DNA of 64,000 nt from Hyphomicrobiales bacterium (GTDB taxonomy: Bacteria; Pseudomonadota; Alphaproteobacteria; Rhizobiales; Rhizobiaceae). The stretch covers positions 1-64,000 of the forward strand of contig UBWZ01000005.1 of assembly GCA_900469345.1 (NCBI GenBank), in the 5' to 3' direction. This document shows positions 44,912 through 54,470 of the stretch, piece after piece; positions within the stretch are counted from its first letter, which is position 1, and the number at the start of each line of letters is the position of its first letter. The position numbers were made by a program, and so were the translations under genes. Below the pieces are notes generated by a model, which ran no database searches, was not told where the DNA came from, and saw only the letters and a program-made list of their open reading frames with translations.

Positions 44912-45173
44912 AGTCGGTCCTCCCGCTTTTTGGCCATTTCCGCCAAATGTTTCAAAGAGTAGATCGAAACCTCGCACAGATGCACGTCGGGTTTGAGCGT
45001 CAATGCCTGAACATCACCGGTCCGTTTGCGTCCGGCTTCCCTCAGACTTTCTACTCCTAGGCGAGGTTATCGTCTTTTAGTGTTTTCCTCTGGCGTCACT
45101 AACTCTGATATGCTGTCACACGACTGGAATGCTCTCAATCATTACGATCTTGACGCCCTAACTTACAGAGATG

Positions 45174-45551
45174 TCAGCTTTCTCGTTGCCGTACGTCGTT
45201 TTGCTGAGAGCGACGCTCGAGCGCATCCATGAATGTCTCGATCCTCGTGCCCAAAGTGCGCAGCCCGACGTCTATCCTCTCCAGCCGCTCCCGCGACGAC
45301 CGGCGCCCAACCGCTCCCGTCGCGTAGAATACGGCGAAGACAACGGTTGCCAGGGCGAGTTGGAGGTTCTCATGCGCTACTGCTAAAGTGCTAAAAAGTA
45401 CCAGGATGGTCGTACGTGATATGGTCAGCCATTCTCGACTGACGACCGATAGGATTAGGGCAAGCACTGCGAGGCCGACGACAACATACCGATCGTCCGG
45501 AAGAGCGAATACGTCCCGGTGCCCAGCCAATCTGTGCAATACCTCTTCCAT
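45174..45551 (-). CDS. small inner-membrane protein
   Basis: A 125-residue protein (MEEVLHRLAGHRDVF...) with two or three membrane segments (YVVVGLAVLALILSVVS, TTILVLFSTLAVA, LALATVVFAVFYATGAV) and a cytoplasmic helical tail rich in Arg/Glu (RRSSRERLERIDVGLRTLG). No family recognised; the look is that of low-affinity iron-permease-like small membrane proteins, but this is only a resemblance. The frame is open to 45650. ATG 45551 is preferred, with a G-rich run about 13 bases before it. Confidence 0.6.
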   Translation of the reverse strand: MEEVLHRLAGHRDVFALPDDRYVVVGLAVLALILSVVSREWLTISRTTILVLFSTLAVAHENLQLALATVVFAVFYATGAVGRRSSRERLERIDVGLRTLGTRIETFMDALERRSQQNDVRQRES

Positions 45552-45769
45552 CGCCGAACCCGCCCCCCTTTGACGATATTCAATTGGAGAGTACGTCGAC
45601 GACAGACTTTGGTCTAGCGATACTTGAGGTGTAATCAGATTTGTGAACATACCTGAAAGAAAGACTACCCCTTTCGACGTATGACTCTCTCCCGCACACT
45701 ATTGAAGAGGCATCATCTCAACGAGACTTACCGCCCTCTTGGGACCTTACCATCGGATGGCATATTGCT

Positions 45770-46300
45770 ATGCTGGCCAGTGCTGCAGCGATGCGAAGCG
45801 CAGTTAACCAGGACCCCAGCCATGACGGGAAACAGGACTTTTCTCAGCCCCCCGATGCGGGAGAGATCGCGGATTGCGCCATGGGTCCGTTGAGCCGAGC
45901 CATATTGCTCATCGATGAGCAACCCCTGCGGCGGGAAGCGTATCTCAGCCTGCTGACACCCTGGGCCGTCGAACACAAGCTGACGATCCGGACGCAGGAT
46001 CTGTCTTCCGATCCGCTCGGCGGAGAGGACCTGGCGCTTGTGGTGATCTGCGTTGGCAGTCGGTCGGTGACCGAACTGCAGCTTCGCGGCGAGACCGACG
46101 ATGGGCGCTACCGCTCATCGCCGACGGTGATCATTTCCGACGTGGAGCACCCGGCCGAAATAGCGGCCGCGCTGCAGCTCGGCGCACGGGGCTACCTTCC
46201 CACCCTGCTTTCCTCGCCACTTGCCTTAAGGGCGCTGACGTTTGTGATGTCGGGCGGCGAATTTTTCCCGGCTTCGGCGCTGCAGCCGCCGGACGCCTGA
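45770..46300 (+). CDS. stand-alone receiver-like protein, paralogous to the LuxR-type regulator
   Basis: A 176-residue protein (or 139 residues from ATG 45881, MGPLSRAILLIDEQ, which fits the relative better). It aligns over its whole length with the N-terminal domain of the regulator at 44144-44911: ILLIDEQPLRREAYLSLLTP against LIVLIDELAMRRACLFSALE, VIISDVEHPAEIAAALQLGA against AVISDRHDPDDAVMAAGLGF, and FVMSGGEFFPASAL against FIMNGGTYFPREAL. It then stops just where the relative begins its helix-turn-helix. No helix-turn-helix is found in other frames before the next gene. It may modulate the full-length protein by dimer formation, or be a decayed copy. Confidence 0.65.
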   Translation: MLASAAAMRSAVNQDPSHDGKQDFSQPPDAGEIADCAMGPLSRAILLIDEQPLRREAYLSLLTPWAVEHKLTIRTQDLSSDPLGGEDLALVVICVGSRSVTELQLRGETDDGRYRSSPTVIISDVEHPAEIAAALQLGARGYLPTLLSSPLALRALTFVMSGGEFFPASALQPPDA

Positions 46301-46388
46301 GGCAGCCGGCGGACAGGGTGTCACTTGCGAGACGATGGAATGGGCGCAGGCCGTGCCGGCGCGCTGAAAGCGAAGCCGGTCCGTCTCC

Positions 46389-47744
46389 TCATACTTCCCG
46401 CATACCGCGGCGGAAGGCTGCCCAGAAGGGCTCGAGAAGATAGGCAAGGACGGTGCGCTCTTCCGTCACGACAGTAACCTCCGCCGGCATGCCGGGCATC
46501 AGAACAATGCTCTGATCGAGCTGCGCCAGATCGGCCTTGGAGACCTCGACGCGTGCCAGAAAGTAGGAGCTGCCCGTCGCCTGATCGACGATGCGGTCCG
46601 CAGAAACACTTTTGACCATGCCGTTGATGCGCGGCAGGCCGCGGCTCGAATAGGCAGAAAGATGGACGATTGCCAGCAGATCCGGCCGGACCACGTCGAT
46701 GTCGACGGGCGAAATCTGGACATCGATCAGCAGCTGCTCGCCGCTCGGCACAATGTCCAGAATAGGATCACCCGGCTTGATGACGCCGGAGTCGGTCTTG
46801 AAGCGTGAGTTGACGATCTTGCCTGCGACCGGCGCGACGATCCGCGTCCGCTCGAGCACGTCGCGGCTGGCGTTGAGTTTCTCGGCAACTTCGGCGTATT
46901 GCGACCGCACCTTTTCGAGGTCCGTGCCGATGTCGGTCGAGCGATCCGCCTCGAGCGACAGCTTCTGCGCCGCCAGCTCGTCGATCTTTTGCTGCACCTC
47001 GAGAATGGAGCCGACGGCGCGGCCGTGATCTCCCAGCAGAGACGCCTTCGCCCGCTCCAGCCGCAGCACTTCCGACTTGGTGGTGAGGCCCTGCTTGAAC
47101 ATCGCGTTCTTGCCGACCAGTTCCTCGTCGATGAGGTCGATCTGCTTGGCAGCGCTTTTCACCTGGGCATCGAAGGCGCTGATCTGCTCGCCATACTGAC
47201 GCACGCGGGTCTCGATGATTTCGACCTGCGTCAGGTAGGACCGGCGACGTTGCTGAAACAGTGCACGCTGGCCATTGAGGATGGCGTGGATATCGCTGGT
47301 GGCGTTGCGAAGCAGGACCGCGGGGAACTCGATTTCCGGCGACCCCGCCTGTTCGGCCATCAGGCGCGCGCGCGTGGCTGCGAAGGTCTGCGCCTGCTCG
47401 GTCAGCATGTCGTAGGTTGCCGCGGCCTGGGTCGTCTGCAATTCGACAAGCGTCTGCCCGGCAACCACGTCGTCGCCGTCCCGCGCGAGGATCCGGCGGA
47501 TGATCCCGCCCTCCAGATGCTGGACCGTTCGCCGGCTCCCGTCGGGGCTGATCACCCCTTGCGCCACCGCGCCGGCCGCGATCGGCGCGAAGGTCGCCCA
47601 GCCGATAGAGCCCGCGACAAACACCATCACGACCATCACGCCGGCAGCAGCCGGGCGACGAACGAAGCCCGCCAGCGACGGCGTGGACTGCTGGTCGGGA
47701 CCGTTCTGGAAATCGGTCAAAAGCATCAATCGGTTCGTCTTCAT
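46389..47744 (-). CDS. type I secretion membrane-fusion adaptor (HlyD family), second system
   Basis: A 451-residue periplasmic adaptor with one N-terminal membrane segment (GVMVVMVFVAGSIGWATFAP, about 35-54), the barrel/lipoyl start SRRTVQHLEGGIIRRILARD (typical of PrtE/HlyD), a long coiled coil (about 100-300) and the return barrel RIVAPVAGKIVNSRF. The C-terminal region VLMPGMPAEVTVVTEERTVL is the HlyD-family signature region. It is about 20 residues longer than, and clearly different from, the adaptor at 7.5 kb, so this is a separate system. It lies 47 bases after the ABC gene in the same minus-strand unit. No TolC-like outer-membrane gene is nearby. Confidence 0.9.
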   Translation of the reverse strand: MKTNRLMLLTDFQNGPDQQSTPSLAGFVRRPAAAGVMVVMVFVAGSIGWATFAPIAAGAVAQGVISPDGSRRTVQHLEGGIIRRILARDGDDVVAGQTLVELQTTQAAATYDMLTEQAQTFAATRARLMAEQAGSPEIEFPAVLLRNATSDIHAILNGQRALFQQRRRSYLTQVEIIETRVRQYGEQISAFDAQVKSAAKQIDLIDEELVGKNAMFKQGLTTKSEVLRLERAKASLLGDHGRAVGSILEVQQKIDELAAQKLSLEADRSTDIGTDLEKVRSQYAEVAEKLNASRDVLERTRIVAPVAGKIVNSRFKTDSGVIKPGDPILDIVPSGEQLLIDVQISPVDIDVVRPDLLAIVHLSAYSSRGLPRINGMVKSVSADRIVDQATGSSYFLARVEVSKADLAQLDQSIVLMPGMPAEVTVVTEERTVLAYLLEPFWAAFRRGMREV

Positions 47745-47791
47745 GGCTGTTCTCCAGCGTGTTGCACGATCGCGTCATGTGGTCGCTGGCG

Positions 47792-49579
47792 TCAACTCGC
47801 CTCCGAAGCGTCCAGGACGTCCTGGGGATCTTCCGGCGAGGCGTCACCCTCCGCTTTGACCGGGAGGACACGCTGGCCATCGGGCGCAGCGATCCGCAGA
47901 CGTCCCAGAACCTCCTCGCGCGAACCGTAGAGTTCCACCTTGCCGTCCTTGAGAAGGAGAAGCTTGTCCGCCTGGGCGAGCGTAGACGGCCGGTGTCCGA
48001 CAATGAGAATGGCGGCGCCGGCCAGCTTGAGATCGCGGAGGGTCGCTGCGAGCGCGTTCTCCCCCGCCTGGTCGAGATTGGCATTGGGTTCGTCGAGAAT
48101 GACGAGCTTAGGGTTGCCGAACACGGCCCGGGCGAGGCCAATGCGCTGTCGCTGGCCGCCGGAAAGCCTGGTACCGAGTTCGCCGATCAGGGTCTCGTAG
48201 CCCTGTGGCAATCGCTGGATCAGTTCATGCGCATGCGCCATCATCGCCGCCTGCACGACGTCGGCATCATCGACTTCCTTCATGCGGGCAATGTTGTCGC
48301 GGATCGAGCCCGAGAACAGCTCTACATCCTGCGGAAGATAGCCGATGACCGAGCCGAGCTGGTCGTTGCGCCAGTGCTGCAGATCCGTGCCGTCCAGGCG
48401 CACGACGCCGTCGGCCGGAACCAGCACGCCGCTCAGCAGCCTGCACAATGTACTCTTGCCGCTGGCCGAGGGCCCGATCACAGCCAGCGCCTCGCCCGGC
48501 GTCATCCTGAAGCTGACATTGGTCAGCACCGGATCCTTGCCTCCCGGCTGGATGTAGCTGACCTTCTCGACAGTCAGATGCCCGTAGGGCCGCGGCAAAC
48601 GCGTCCGCTGCATTTCCGGCGGAATGTCCTGAAGGCGTGCCTTGAGGCGGCCATAGGCGATGCGGGTCGCGCTGATGGTGCGCCAGCCGCCAAGAATGTG
48701 CTCGACCGGGCCGAGCATCCGACCCAGCAGGATCGAGGATGCAATCATCGATCCTCCGGTCGTCTTTCCCGTCACCACGAGATAGGCGCCCAGCCCCAAC
48801 GTTCCCGACTGGACAAGGTAACGGGCAAACTTCGCAAACCCGAGAAGTGCTGCCGTCCGCTCGCCGACCGTCATGCTGTTGCGCAGGTAGCTGTCATTGA
48901 TCTGGCTCCAGCGTCTTGCCAGATCGTTCATCATGCCCATGGCGCGCACCACCTCGGCATTGCGAAACATCATGTCCGCATTCTGGAGGGCGGCGATCTG
49001 CGCGTTGTTGGCAATTCGCGTGCCGCTGCGGGTCACCAGCTCGTTGACCGTTCCCACTATCACGAGGAAGAGCGCCGAGCCGGTGGCAAACATTCCCAAT
49101 GCCGGGTGCAGGAGCCAGATCAACACGAGGAACGCGATGGCAAGCGGCGCGTCGAAAAGGGCCACGAACACCTGCGACGACAGGAAGGACTGGCACTGGG
49201 CAAGATCGCGAAGCGGTTGGGTGCCGGCTGAATCGCCGAGGAGGCGAGCTCTCACCCCGCCCAGCAAGAGAACGGGAGAAAGCCTGGCGGTCAGCCAGAT
49301 CGCCATTCGCGACCCGACCACGCCCCGTAACGCATCCAGCAGGCCGAACACGCCGAGGGCCGCCGCCATCAGGACCGACAGGAGGATGAGGGTCTCGATC
49401 TTTCCGGTGGTCAGGACGCGGTCGTAGACCTGAAGCATGTAGATCGGTGATGCAAGCATCATCACATTGATTGCCAAACTGAACAGGCCGGTCACGAGGA
49501 GGACCGACTTGATCTGGCGCACCGCCTGATGCAGCTCCGTATTCGACGCGCGGCGCTGGCTTCTTGCAGCAGGTGACAT
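47792..49579 (-). CDS. type I secretion ABC exporter, second system
   Basis: A 595-residue ATPase/permease of the PrtD/HasD group. Six membrane segments are in residues 20-320 (VLLVTGLFSLAINVMMLASP then IYMLQVYDRVLTTG). The ATPase has Walker A GPSASGKST, signature [15 protein letters not shown], Walker B with ILDEPNANLDQAGE, and the switch His in VGHRPSTL. There is no C39 peptidase domain, so substrates carry a C-terminal uncleaved signal. It begins 27 bases after the RTX gene and precedes the adaptor, the standard substrate-ABC-adaptor order. It probably exports the 1108-residue RTX protein and perhaps the three secreted proteins upstream. Confidence 0.91.
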   Translation of the reverse strand: MSPAARSQRRASNTELHQAVRQIKSVLLVTGLFSLAINVMMLASPIYMLQVYDRVLTTGKIETLILLSVLMAAALGVFGLLDALRGVVGSRMAIWLTARLSPVLLLGGVRARLLGDSAGTQPLRDLAQCQSFLSSQVFVALFDAPLAIAFLVLIWLLHPALGMFATGSALFLVIVGTVNELVTRSGTRIANNAQIAALQNADMMFRNAEVVRAMGMMNDLARRWSQINDSYLRNSMTVGERTAALLGFAKFARYLVQSGTLGLGAYLVVTGKTTGGSMIASSILLGRMLGPVEHILGGWRTISATRIAYGRLKARLQDIPPEMQRTRLPRPYGHLTVEKVSYIQPGGKDPVLTNVSFRMTPGEALAVIGPSASGKSTLCRLLSGVLVPADGVVRLDGTDLQHWRNDQLGSVIGYLPQDVELFSGSIRDNIARMKEVDDADVVQAAMMAHAHELIQRLPQGYETLIGELGTRLSGGQRQRIGLARAVFGNPKLVILDEPNANLDQAGENALAATLRDLKLAGAAILIVGHRPSTLAQADKLLLLKDGKVELYGSREEVLGRLRIAAPDGQRVLPVKAEGDASPEDPQDVLDASEAS

Positions 49580-49606
49580 GATCTATTCCTCTTGCTCTTG
49601 CTGCGA

Positions 49607-52600
49607 TCAAGCGATCAGGTTGGGATCAAGGAACAGATCGTTGGCCACCAGCGTATTGAGGCCCGCCAGCGCCTGGGCGGAGGTGATGGCCGACGTTGCC
49701 CCGAAGATGACGTAGGTCTGGTGGGTCGACCCTGTGAAAAGGCCCGCATAGTAGGTGACGCTGCTGATGCTGACGCCAACCAGGCTTGCATTGCCTGTCA
49801 GGCTGTTGAGCACGAGGTCCTCGCCGGTCTGGTAATCGCGGATGAAATTCGTGCCGCCGAGGATCCGGAACTGATCGACACCGGCACTGCCGCCGTCGGT
49901 TATGCCATCGCCATAAAGCTGGTGTTGGCCCGATGCCGCCCCTGTTCCCGTCGCGGAAATGATGTCGTTGCCGCTGCCGCCGCGCAGCGTATCGTTGCCG
50001 GCGCCGCTGATGAGCTTATTGGCGCCGGTGCTGCCGAACAGCAGATCGTTGAATGCAGAACCGGTGACGCTTTCGATCCCGCTCAGCTGATCGCCTTCGG
50101 CGTGTCCGCCGGACCCGACCGTCGTCGCGGTCGCGGACAGCTGTACGCCGACGGCTGACGTCGAGGCCGAGTAGTCCACCGTATCGATGCCGCTGCCACC
50201 GATCAGCGTGTCTGCGCCGGCAGAACCGACCAGCAGGTCGTCGCCGGAGCCGCCATTCAGCACATTGGCAAGCTCCGTGCCTTCAAGGCGATCGTTGAAG
50301 TTGGAGCCTATGGCGTTTTCCATCTGCGCCAGGACATCGCCATCGGCGTGCCCGCCCTGGCTCAGGCTAAGGCCCGACGTGCCGCTGAACAGGCGGGCAA
50401 ACACGGCCGAATTGGAAGCCGAGTAATCGATCGTGTCGACGCCGTCGCCACCAATGACGATTTCCGTCACCGAGCCGGCAGCCGAGCCGCCGAGCCCGGT
50501 TCTGAACGTGTCGTTGCCCCCGCCACCTTCCAGGCGATTGACTGCGGAGTTGCCAATCAGCAGGTCGTCGAAGGCGGAGCCGATCATGTTCTCGATCGTG
50601 CTCAGGAGATCGCCCTCGGCATCGCCACCCGTGCCGGTGCCGAAACCGGCGTCGGCAAGAGAGACCGACACGGCCGAGAGGGAGCCGGCATAGGTGGCGG
50701 TGTCCGTGCCCGCTCCGCCGATCAGGGTATCGGCGCCGCCAAAACCCTGGAGAAGGTCGTTGCCGCCGGATCCGTCCAGCGTATTGGCAATCTCGCTGCC
50801 GCGCAGCTGATCGTTGAAGCCGCTGCCGATGATGTTTTCGACCAGCAGCAGGATATCGCCGTCCGCCTCGCCACCCTGGCTCACGGGCAGGCTGCCCGCG
50901 GTCCCGTTGAAGACCACGGCGCCGACGGCCGAGGCCGAGGCCGAATAGTCCACCGTATCGACGCCGTCGCCACCGATCACGAACTCATAGACGGCTCCTG
51001 CGGCCGAGCCGCCGGCACCGGTGCGGAAGGTGTCGTCTCCTGCGCCGCCCTCCAGCCGGTTGACCTGGGCATTGCCCTGGAGGATGTCAGCGAAGGCCGA
51101 GCCGATCAGGTTTTCGATCGATCCCAGCTGGTCGCCTTCGGCATCGCCACCGGAGGCCGTCGCCCCGCCGATGTCGTTGAGGGCAATAGTCACGCCGGCC
51201 GTTGACGACGAGTATTCCGCCGTGTCGGTCCCGCCGCCGCCCGATATGATGTCTGCACCGCTACCGCCCATGAAGGTATCGTTGAGGCCACCACCCGTGA
51301 GGGTGTCGGCGAAAGCCGATCCGATGAGCCGTTCGATAAGGATCAGCGTGTCGCCTTCCGCGTCGCCTCCGGTGCCGGTGCCGACAGCCGCCGGATCCGC
51401 CGAGGTCGAGGCCAATGTGACCGTTACTGCCGCCGCGGACTTGGAATAATCGGAGGTGTCAAATCCGCCCTGACCGATGAGCTGATCGGCGCCGGCCCCG
51501 CCAGAGAGGACGTTGTTGCCGGAATCGCCAACGATGATGTCGGCATTGGCCGAACCGGTGACATTCTCGATGCTGGAGAACGTGGTGCCGGCAGCCGCCC
51601 CGCTGACGGCGTGGCTGCCGAGATCGATGCCGACGGCACCGCCGGTCGAGAAATCGAGCGTGTCGGATCCGTCGCCGCCATCGACCGTGTTCGTGCCGAT
51701 GCCCGGCCGCAGAATATCGTCGCCGAGGCCGCCCAGCAGCGTATCGTCGCCATCGGCGCCTTCCAGCTCGTCATTGCCATCGCCACCGTCGACCGTATCA
51801 TTGCCGGCGCTGGCAAAGATGCGGTCGTCGCCGGCATCGCCGGTCACGACATCGTTGCCGTCGCCGGCGTGGATCTCGTCTGCGCCGGCGCCGCCGTGAA
51901 CTTCGTCGTCTCCAAGCGAAGAGTCGATAAAGTCGTTGCCGCCACCGCCTTGTACCAGATCATTGCCAAGGCTGGCGATCAGCGTGTCGTCGCCTTCGCC
52001 CCCATCAAGGACATCATTGCCGTCGCCGCCGCTCAGCAGGTCGTCGCCCGTGCCGCCATAGAGGGTATCGTTGCCGAAGCCGCCATTCAGCGTATCGCTG
52101 CCGGCGCCGCCGAACAACCGGTCGTTGCCAAAGCCGCCATCGAGGAGGTCGTTGCCACCGGTCGTTGCCTCGTTGACGCCATCGGGGATTCCGTCGCCGT
52201 CCTCGTCATCCGGACTGCCGTTGATGTCCGCGTCCAGAAAATCGTCGCCGATCAGGATGTCGTCGCCATCCATTCCCCGGAGAATATCTGCGCCCGCGCC
52301 GCCGGTCAGAAGATTGGCCAGAAGATTTCCCGTGAGGCGATCGTCAAACGCCGACCCGAAGACGTTTTCGATACCGCTGAGCGTATCGCCCGTGGCGTGC
52401 CCGCCGGTACCGCGCGAGGTCCGCGAAGCATCCGAAGGCAGGGAGATGGTGACCGCGGCATCCGAATTGCGATAGTCAGCCGCATCGATACCAGCCCCTC
52501 CGTTGAGGATGTCGGCGCCCGCTCCACCCCGCAGAATGTCGTTGCCGCCATTGCCGTTCAATGTATCGGTGCCGTCGCCCCCGTCGAGAAAATCGCTGGT

Positions 52601-52933
52601 GCCGGCCGCATTGAGCGTATCGTTTCCCGCGCCGCCGTCCAGGTAGTCATCGCCTGCCGTATTGGCCGAGACGGTGATCGTGTCGTTGCCGCCCAGCCCC
52701 TCGATGCGATACCGACCGTCGGCAGTCTCCGTGAAACTGTTGTTCGCGCTGGTCAGCGAAACGGTGGTGTAGGCGGGTACTGCAAGCGCCAAAGCCTGCG
52801 CGGAGAATGCGCTTACCCGGCTGAGGGCAGGATCGGCAACGTTCGGCAGAACAGTTGCCGCGGCCACGGCCGGCGCCGAATGGCTGACTGTTGTCGATGT
52901 GCTGAACGACGTCTTGACTGTCTTCGAGGCCAT
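49607..52933 (-). CDS. large RTX calcium-binding protein, probable type I substrate
   Basis: A 1108-residue acidic secreted protein almost wholly made of Ca2+-binding RTX nonapeptides (GGxGxDxhx), for example GGTGDDLLSGGDGNDVLDGG. A longer unit of about 100-150 residues recurs, marked by GGDAEGDxLxxIENhIGSAF and VDYSASxSAV. Near residue 235-255 it has a different acidic segment (GSPDDEDGDGIPDGVNEATT) resembling thrombospondin type-3/EF-hand loops. No enzyme domain is seen, so it is likely an adhesin or surface/matrix protein rather than an enzyme. There is no N-terminal signal. The C-terminus ends LFLDPNLIA, acceptable for type I secretion. It is first in the substrate-ABC-adaptor unit, with an AAGG-type ribosome site. 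Confidence 0.88.
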   Translation of the reverse strand: MASKTVKTSFSTSTTVSHSAPAVAAATVLPNVADPALSRVSAFSAQALALAVPAYTTVSLTSANNSFTETADGRYRIEGLGGNDTITVSANTAGDDYLDGGAGNDTLNAAGTSDFLDGGDGTDTLNGNGGNDILRGGAGADILNGGAGIDAADYRNSDAAVTISLPSDASRTSRGTGGHATGDTLSGIENVFGSAFDDRLTGNLLANLLTGGAGADILRGMDGDDILIGDDFLDADINGSPDDEDGDGIPDGVNEATTGGNDLLDGGFGNDRLFGGAGSDTLNGGFGNDTLYGGTGDDLLSGGDGNDVLDGGEGDDTLIASLGNDLVQGGGGNDFIDSSLGDDEVHGGAGADEIHAGDGNDVVTGDAGDDRIFASAGNDTVDGGDGNDELEGADGDDTLLGGLGDDILRPGIGTNTVDGGDGSDTLDFSTGGAVGIDLGSHAVSGAAAGTTFSSIENVTGSANADIIVGDSGNNVLSGGAGADQLIGQGGFDTSDYSKSAAAVTVTLASTSADPAAVGTGTGGDAEGDTLILIERLIGSAFADTLTGGGLNDTFMGGSGADIISGGGGTDTAEYSSSTAGVTIALNDIGGATASGGDAEGDQLGSIENLIGSAFADILQGNAQVNRLEGGAGDDTFRTGAGGSAAGAVYEFVIGGDGVDTVDYSASASAVGAVVFNGTAGSLPVSQGGEADGDILLLVENIIGSGFNDQLRGSEIANTLDGSGGNDLLQGFGGADTLIGGAGTDTATYAGSLSAVSVSLADAGFGTGTGGDAEGDLLSTIENMIGSAFDDLLIGNSAVNRLEGGGGNDTFRTGLGGSAAGSVTEIVIGGDGVDTIDYSASNSAVFARLFSGTSGLSLSQGGHADGDVLAQMENAIGSNFNDRLEGTELANVLNGGSGDDLLVGSAGADTLIGGSGIDTVDYSASTSAVGVQLSATATTVGSGGHAEGDQLSGIESVTGSAFNDLLFGSTGANKLISGAGNDTLRGGSGNDIISATGTGAASGQHQLYGDGITDGGSAGVDQFRILGGTNFIRDYQTGEDLVLNSLTGNASLVGVSISSVTYYAGLFTGSTHQTYVIFGATSAITSAQALAGLNTLVANDLFLDPNLIA

Positions 52934-53120
52934 GGCCCTTCCCCCCCGTTTCCTGTTGGTTTTTCCAAATTACGCGGATCCCCCGGGTGGTCCCACTACG
53001 CATCGGTGCCTGCCACTTTAGGAGTACGGAGCTCCGTCGATGTGCCCGGCGATTGACGCGAAAAGGGTCCCGGCATGACCCGGGACCCTAGACATCTCAT
53101 CATCGATGGCGCTGCGGAGA

Positions 53121-53402
53121 TCAGCCCGCAGCGGAGTAGCCGGTTGCCGTCAGGCTCGACCATTCACCTTCCGAGGTGGCGACCACCAGGTTCAGGTCGA
53201 CAGACGTGTCGTGGCCATAGGCCTGCAGGTCGATGGCGAAGGACGCTTCGTTGCCGTCGATGTCGACGTCCACGCAGATGTTCGTGTCGACATCCAGATC
53301 GATGTCGACGTTGGAATCCAGGTCGAAGTCGATGTCGATGTTCGAATCAAAGTCGTAGCTCGAATCGAGATTGACGTCGCCCGGGTCGCAATAGTAAGTC
53401 AT
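53121..53402 (-). CDS. small Asp-rich protein with shared C-terminal module
   Basis: A 93-residue, very acidic protein. The first half alternates Asp with hydrophobic residues (FDSNIDIDFDLDSNVDIDL and onward), which suggests stacked short beta-strands binding Ca2+, without the Gly-rich RTX consensus. The second half (about 47-93) has GNEASFAIDLQAYGHDTSV and later SSLT, matching modules in the next two genes. The ribosome site GAGGAGAG precedes ATG 53402. No signal peptide is present, so type I export by the neighbouring system is possible. No known family was recognised. Confidence 0.7.
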   Translation of the reverse strand: MTYYCDPGDVNLDSSYDFDSNIDIDFDLDSNVDIDLDVDTNICVDVDIDGNEASFAIDLQAYGHDTSVDLNLVVATSEGEWSSLTATGYSAAG

Positions 53403-53595
53403 GACACTCTCCTCTGTTGTTTGCCAAGATCAGCCGCGCTGACAACAAGAAGTTAACGGCCCTGAGTTGCGATCTCAAATGTCTATCGGTTGTATAATCC
53501 GTTCGGCAAATATTTCTGCTTATGTGAACACTGGCGACAATTCGGAGCAGATAGTCCGATATGCTTACAGGCTGGCTCTATACCTATTTTGCACA

Positions 53596-54309
53596 TCATC
53601 CGATCATCGCGTCTATTAGAACGGTAACGGAGGACATCTGATCCTCCAGGGCGAAAGCATCGACGGTGAGGTTGGCGTAGGTGTCGTTTCCGGCCGCAAA
53701 TACCGCGACATCGAACATGGCTACATTGCCGTCGATATTCGGCGCCGTATCGCCTCCCCCAGCCGCCGGACATCCGCAGCCGGCATCCGTGGCGACATCC
53801 TGTTGCGTTGGATCCAAGGTTACAGACGGGAGGACTGAGCCTCCCATCTCAAATCCTGTCGCTTCGAGATCGATGACGACGGCAGACAGGGAGCTCGACG
53901 ACTCGCTGGCAGACCCATCGATGCCGGTGCTGGAATGTGTCGCGTTCGTCGCCACGGAGAGGTAGGATCCGCCGCCTGTGTAGCTGAAACCCAGATAGGT
54001 CGATGCGAGCGCTGATCCGTCGTCCGATGTCGCGGCAGCATAGGCCTCGAAATCGACATTGGTGACGACCGCTCCCCCATGATCGACGACCGAAAGCGAT
54101 CCCGAAGCGGTGGCGAGCGTGTTCTCGCCAAAGGCCGTCGCATCAAGCACGCCCGAGGCGGCCGTACCCGTCCCCGCGCCGGCAATCTCTCCCATGGCAG
54201 ACTGGACGTCATACGTCTGGACAACGCTGTCGACAGGGGTATGGCCGTCCGCGCTACCGGACGTTATGGCGAGAGCGGACCCTATGGATGAGCTGTATTG
54301 AACTGGCAT
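53596..54309 (-). CDS. secreted-type protein ending in the shared module
   Basis: A 237-residue protein rich in Ser, Ala, Gly, Thr and Asp with almost no Lys or Arg, typical of type I substrates. The C-terminal 48 residues carry the module GNVAMFDVAVFAAGNDTYANL ... QMSSVT that also occurs in the genes on either side. Earlier segments (VVTNVDFEAYAAATSDDGSA, LSAVVIDLEATGF) may be diverged copies of the same beta-rich unit. A GGAGG lies 6 bases before ATG 54309. There is no N-terminal signal. Not assignable to a known family. Confidence 0.75.
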   Translation of the reverse strand: MPVQYSSSIGSALAITSGSADGHTPVDSVVQTYDVQSAMGEIAGAGTGTAASGVLDATAFGENTLATASGSLSVVDHGGAVVTNVDFEAYAAATSDDGSALASTYLGFSYTGGGSYLSVATNATHSSTGIDGSASESSSSLSAVVIDLEATGFEMGGSVLPSVTLDPTQQDVATDAGCGCPAAGGGDTAPNIDGNVAMFDVAVFAAGNDTYANLTVDAFALEDQMSSVTVLIDAMIG

Positions 54310-54470
54310 CTCGGCCTCCGTGTCGTCTGTTCAGGACTGGCACAATCATAAGCCTTCGGGCTGCGCAGGCAGGCGCAAAAAGAGCGATACTCCCGATGAA
54401 CACGGCCACCCGGCTCCTGTCCATGAACAGAGGCTCCCCCGGCAGCATCTGCCGCGGAGAACACCTGATT

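Noticed and set aside
49607..52933. Dense short repeats suggesting a CRISPR array or DNA satellite
   Set aside because: The repeats are in-frame RTX codons of variable sequence with no constant repeat/spacer lengths. They encode Ca2+-binding nonapeptides.
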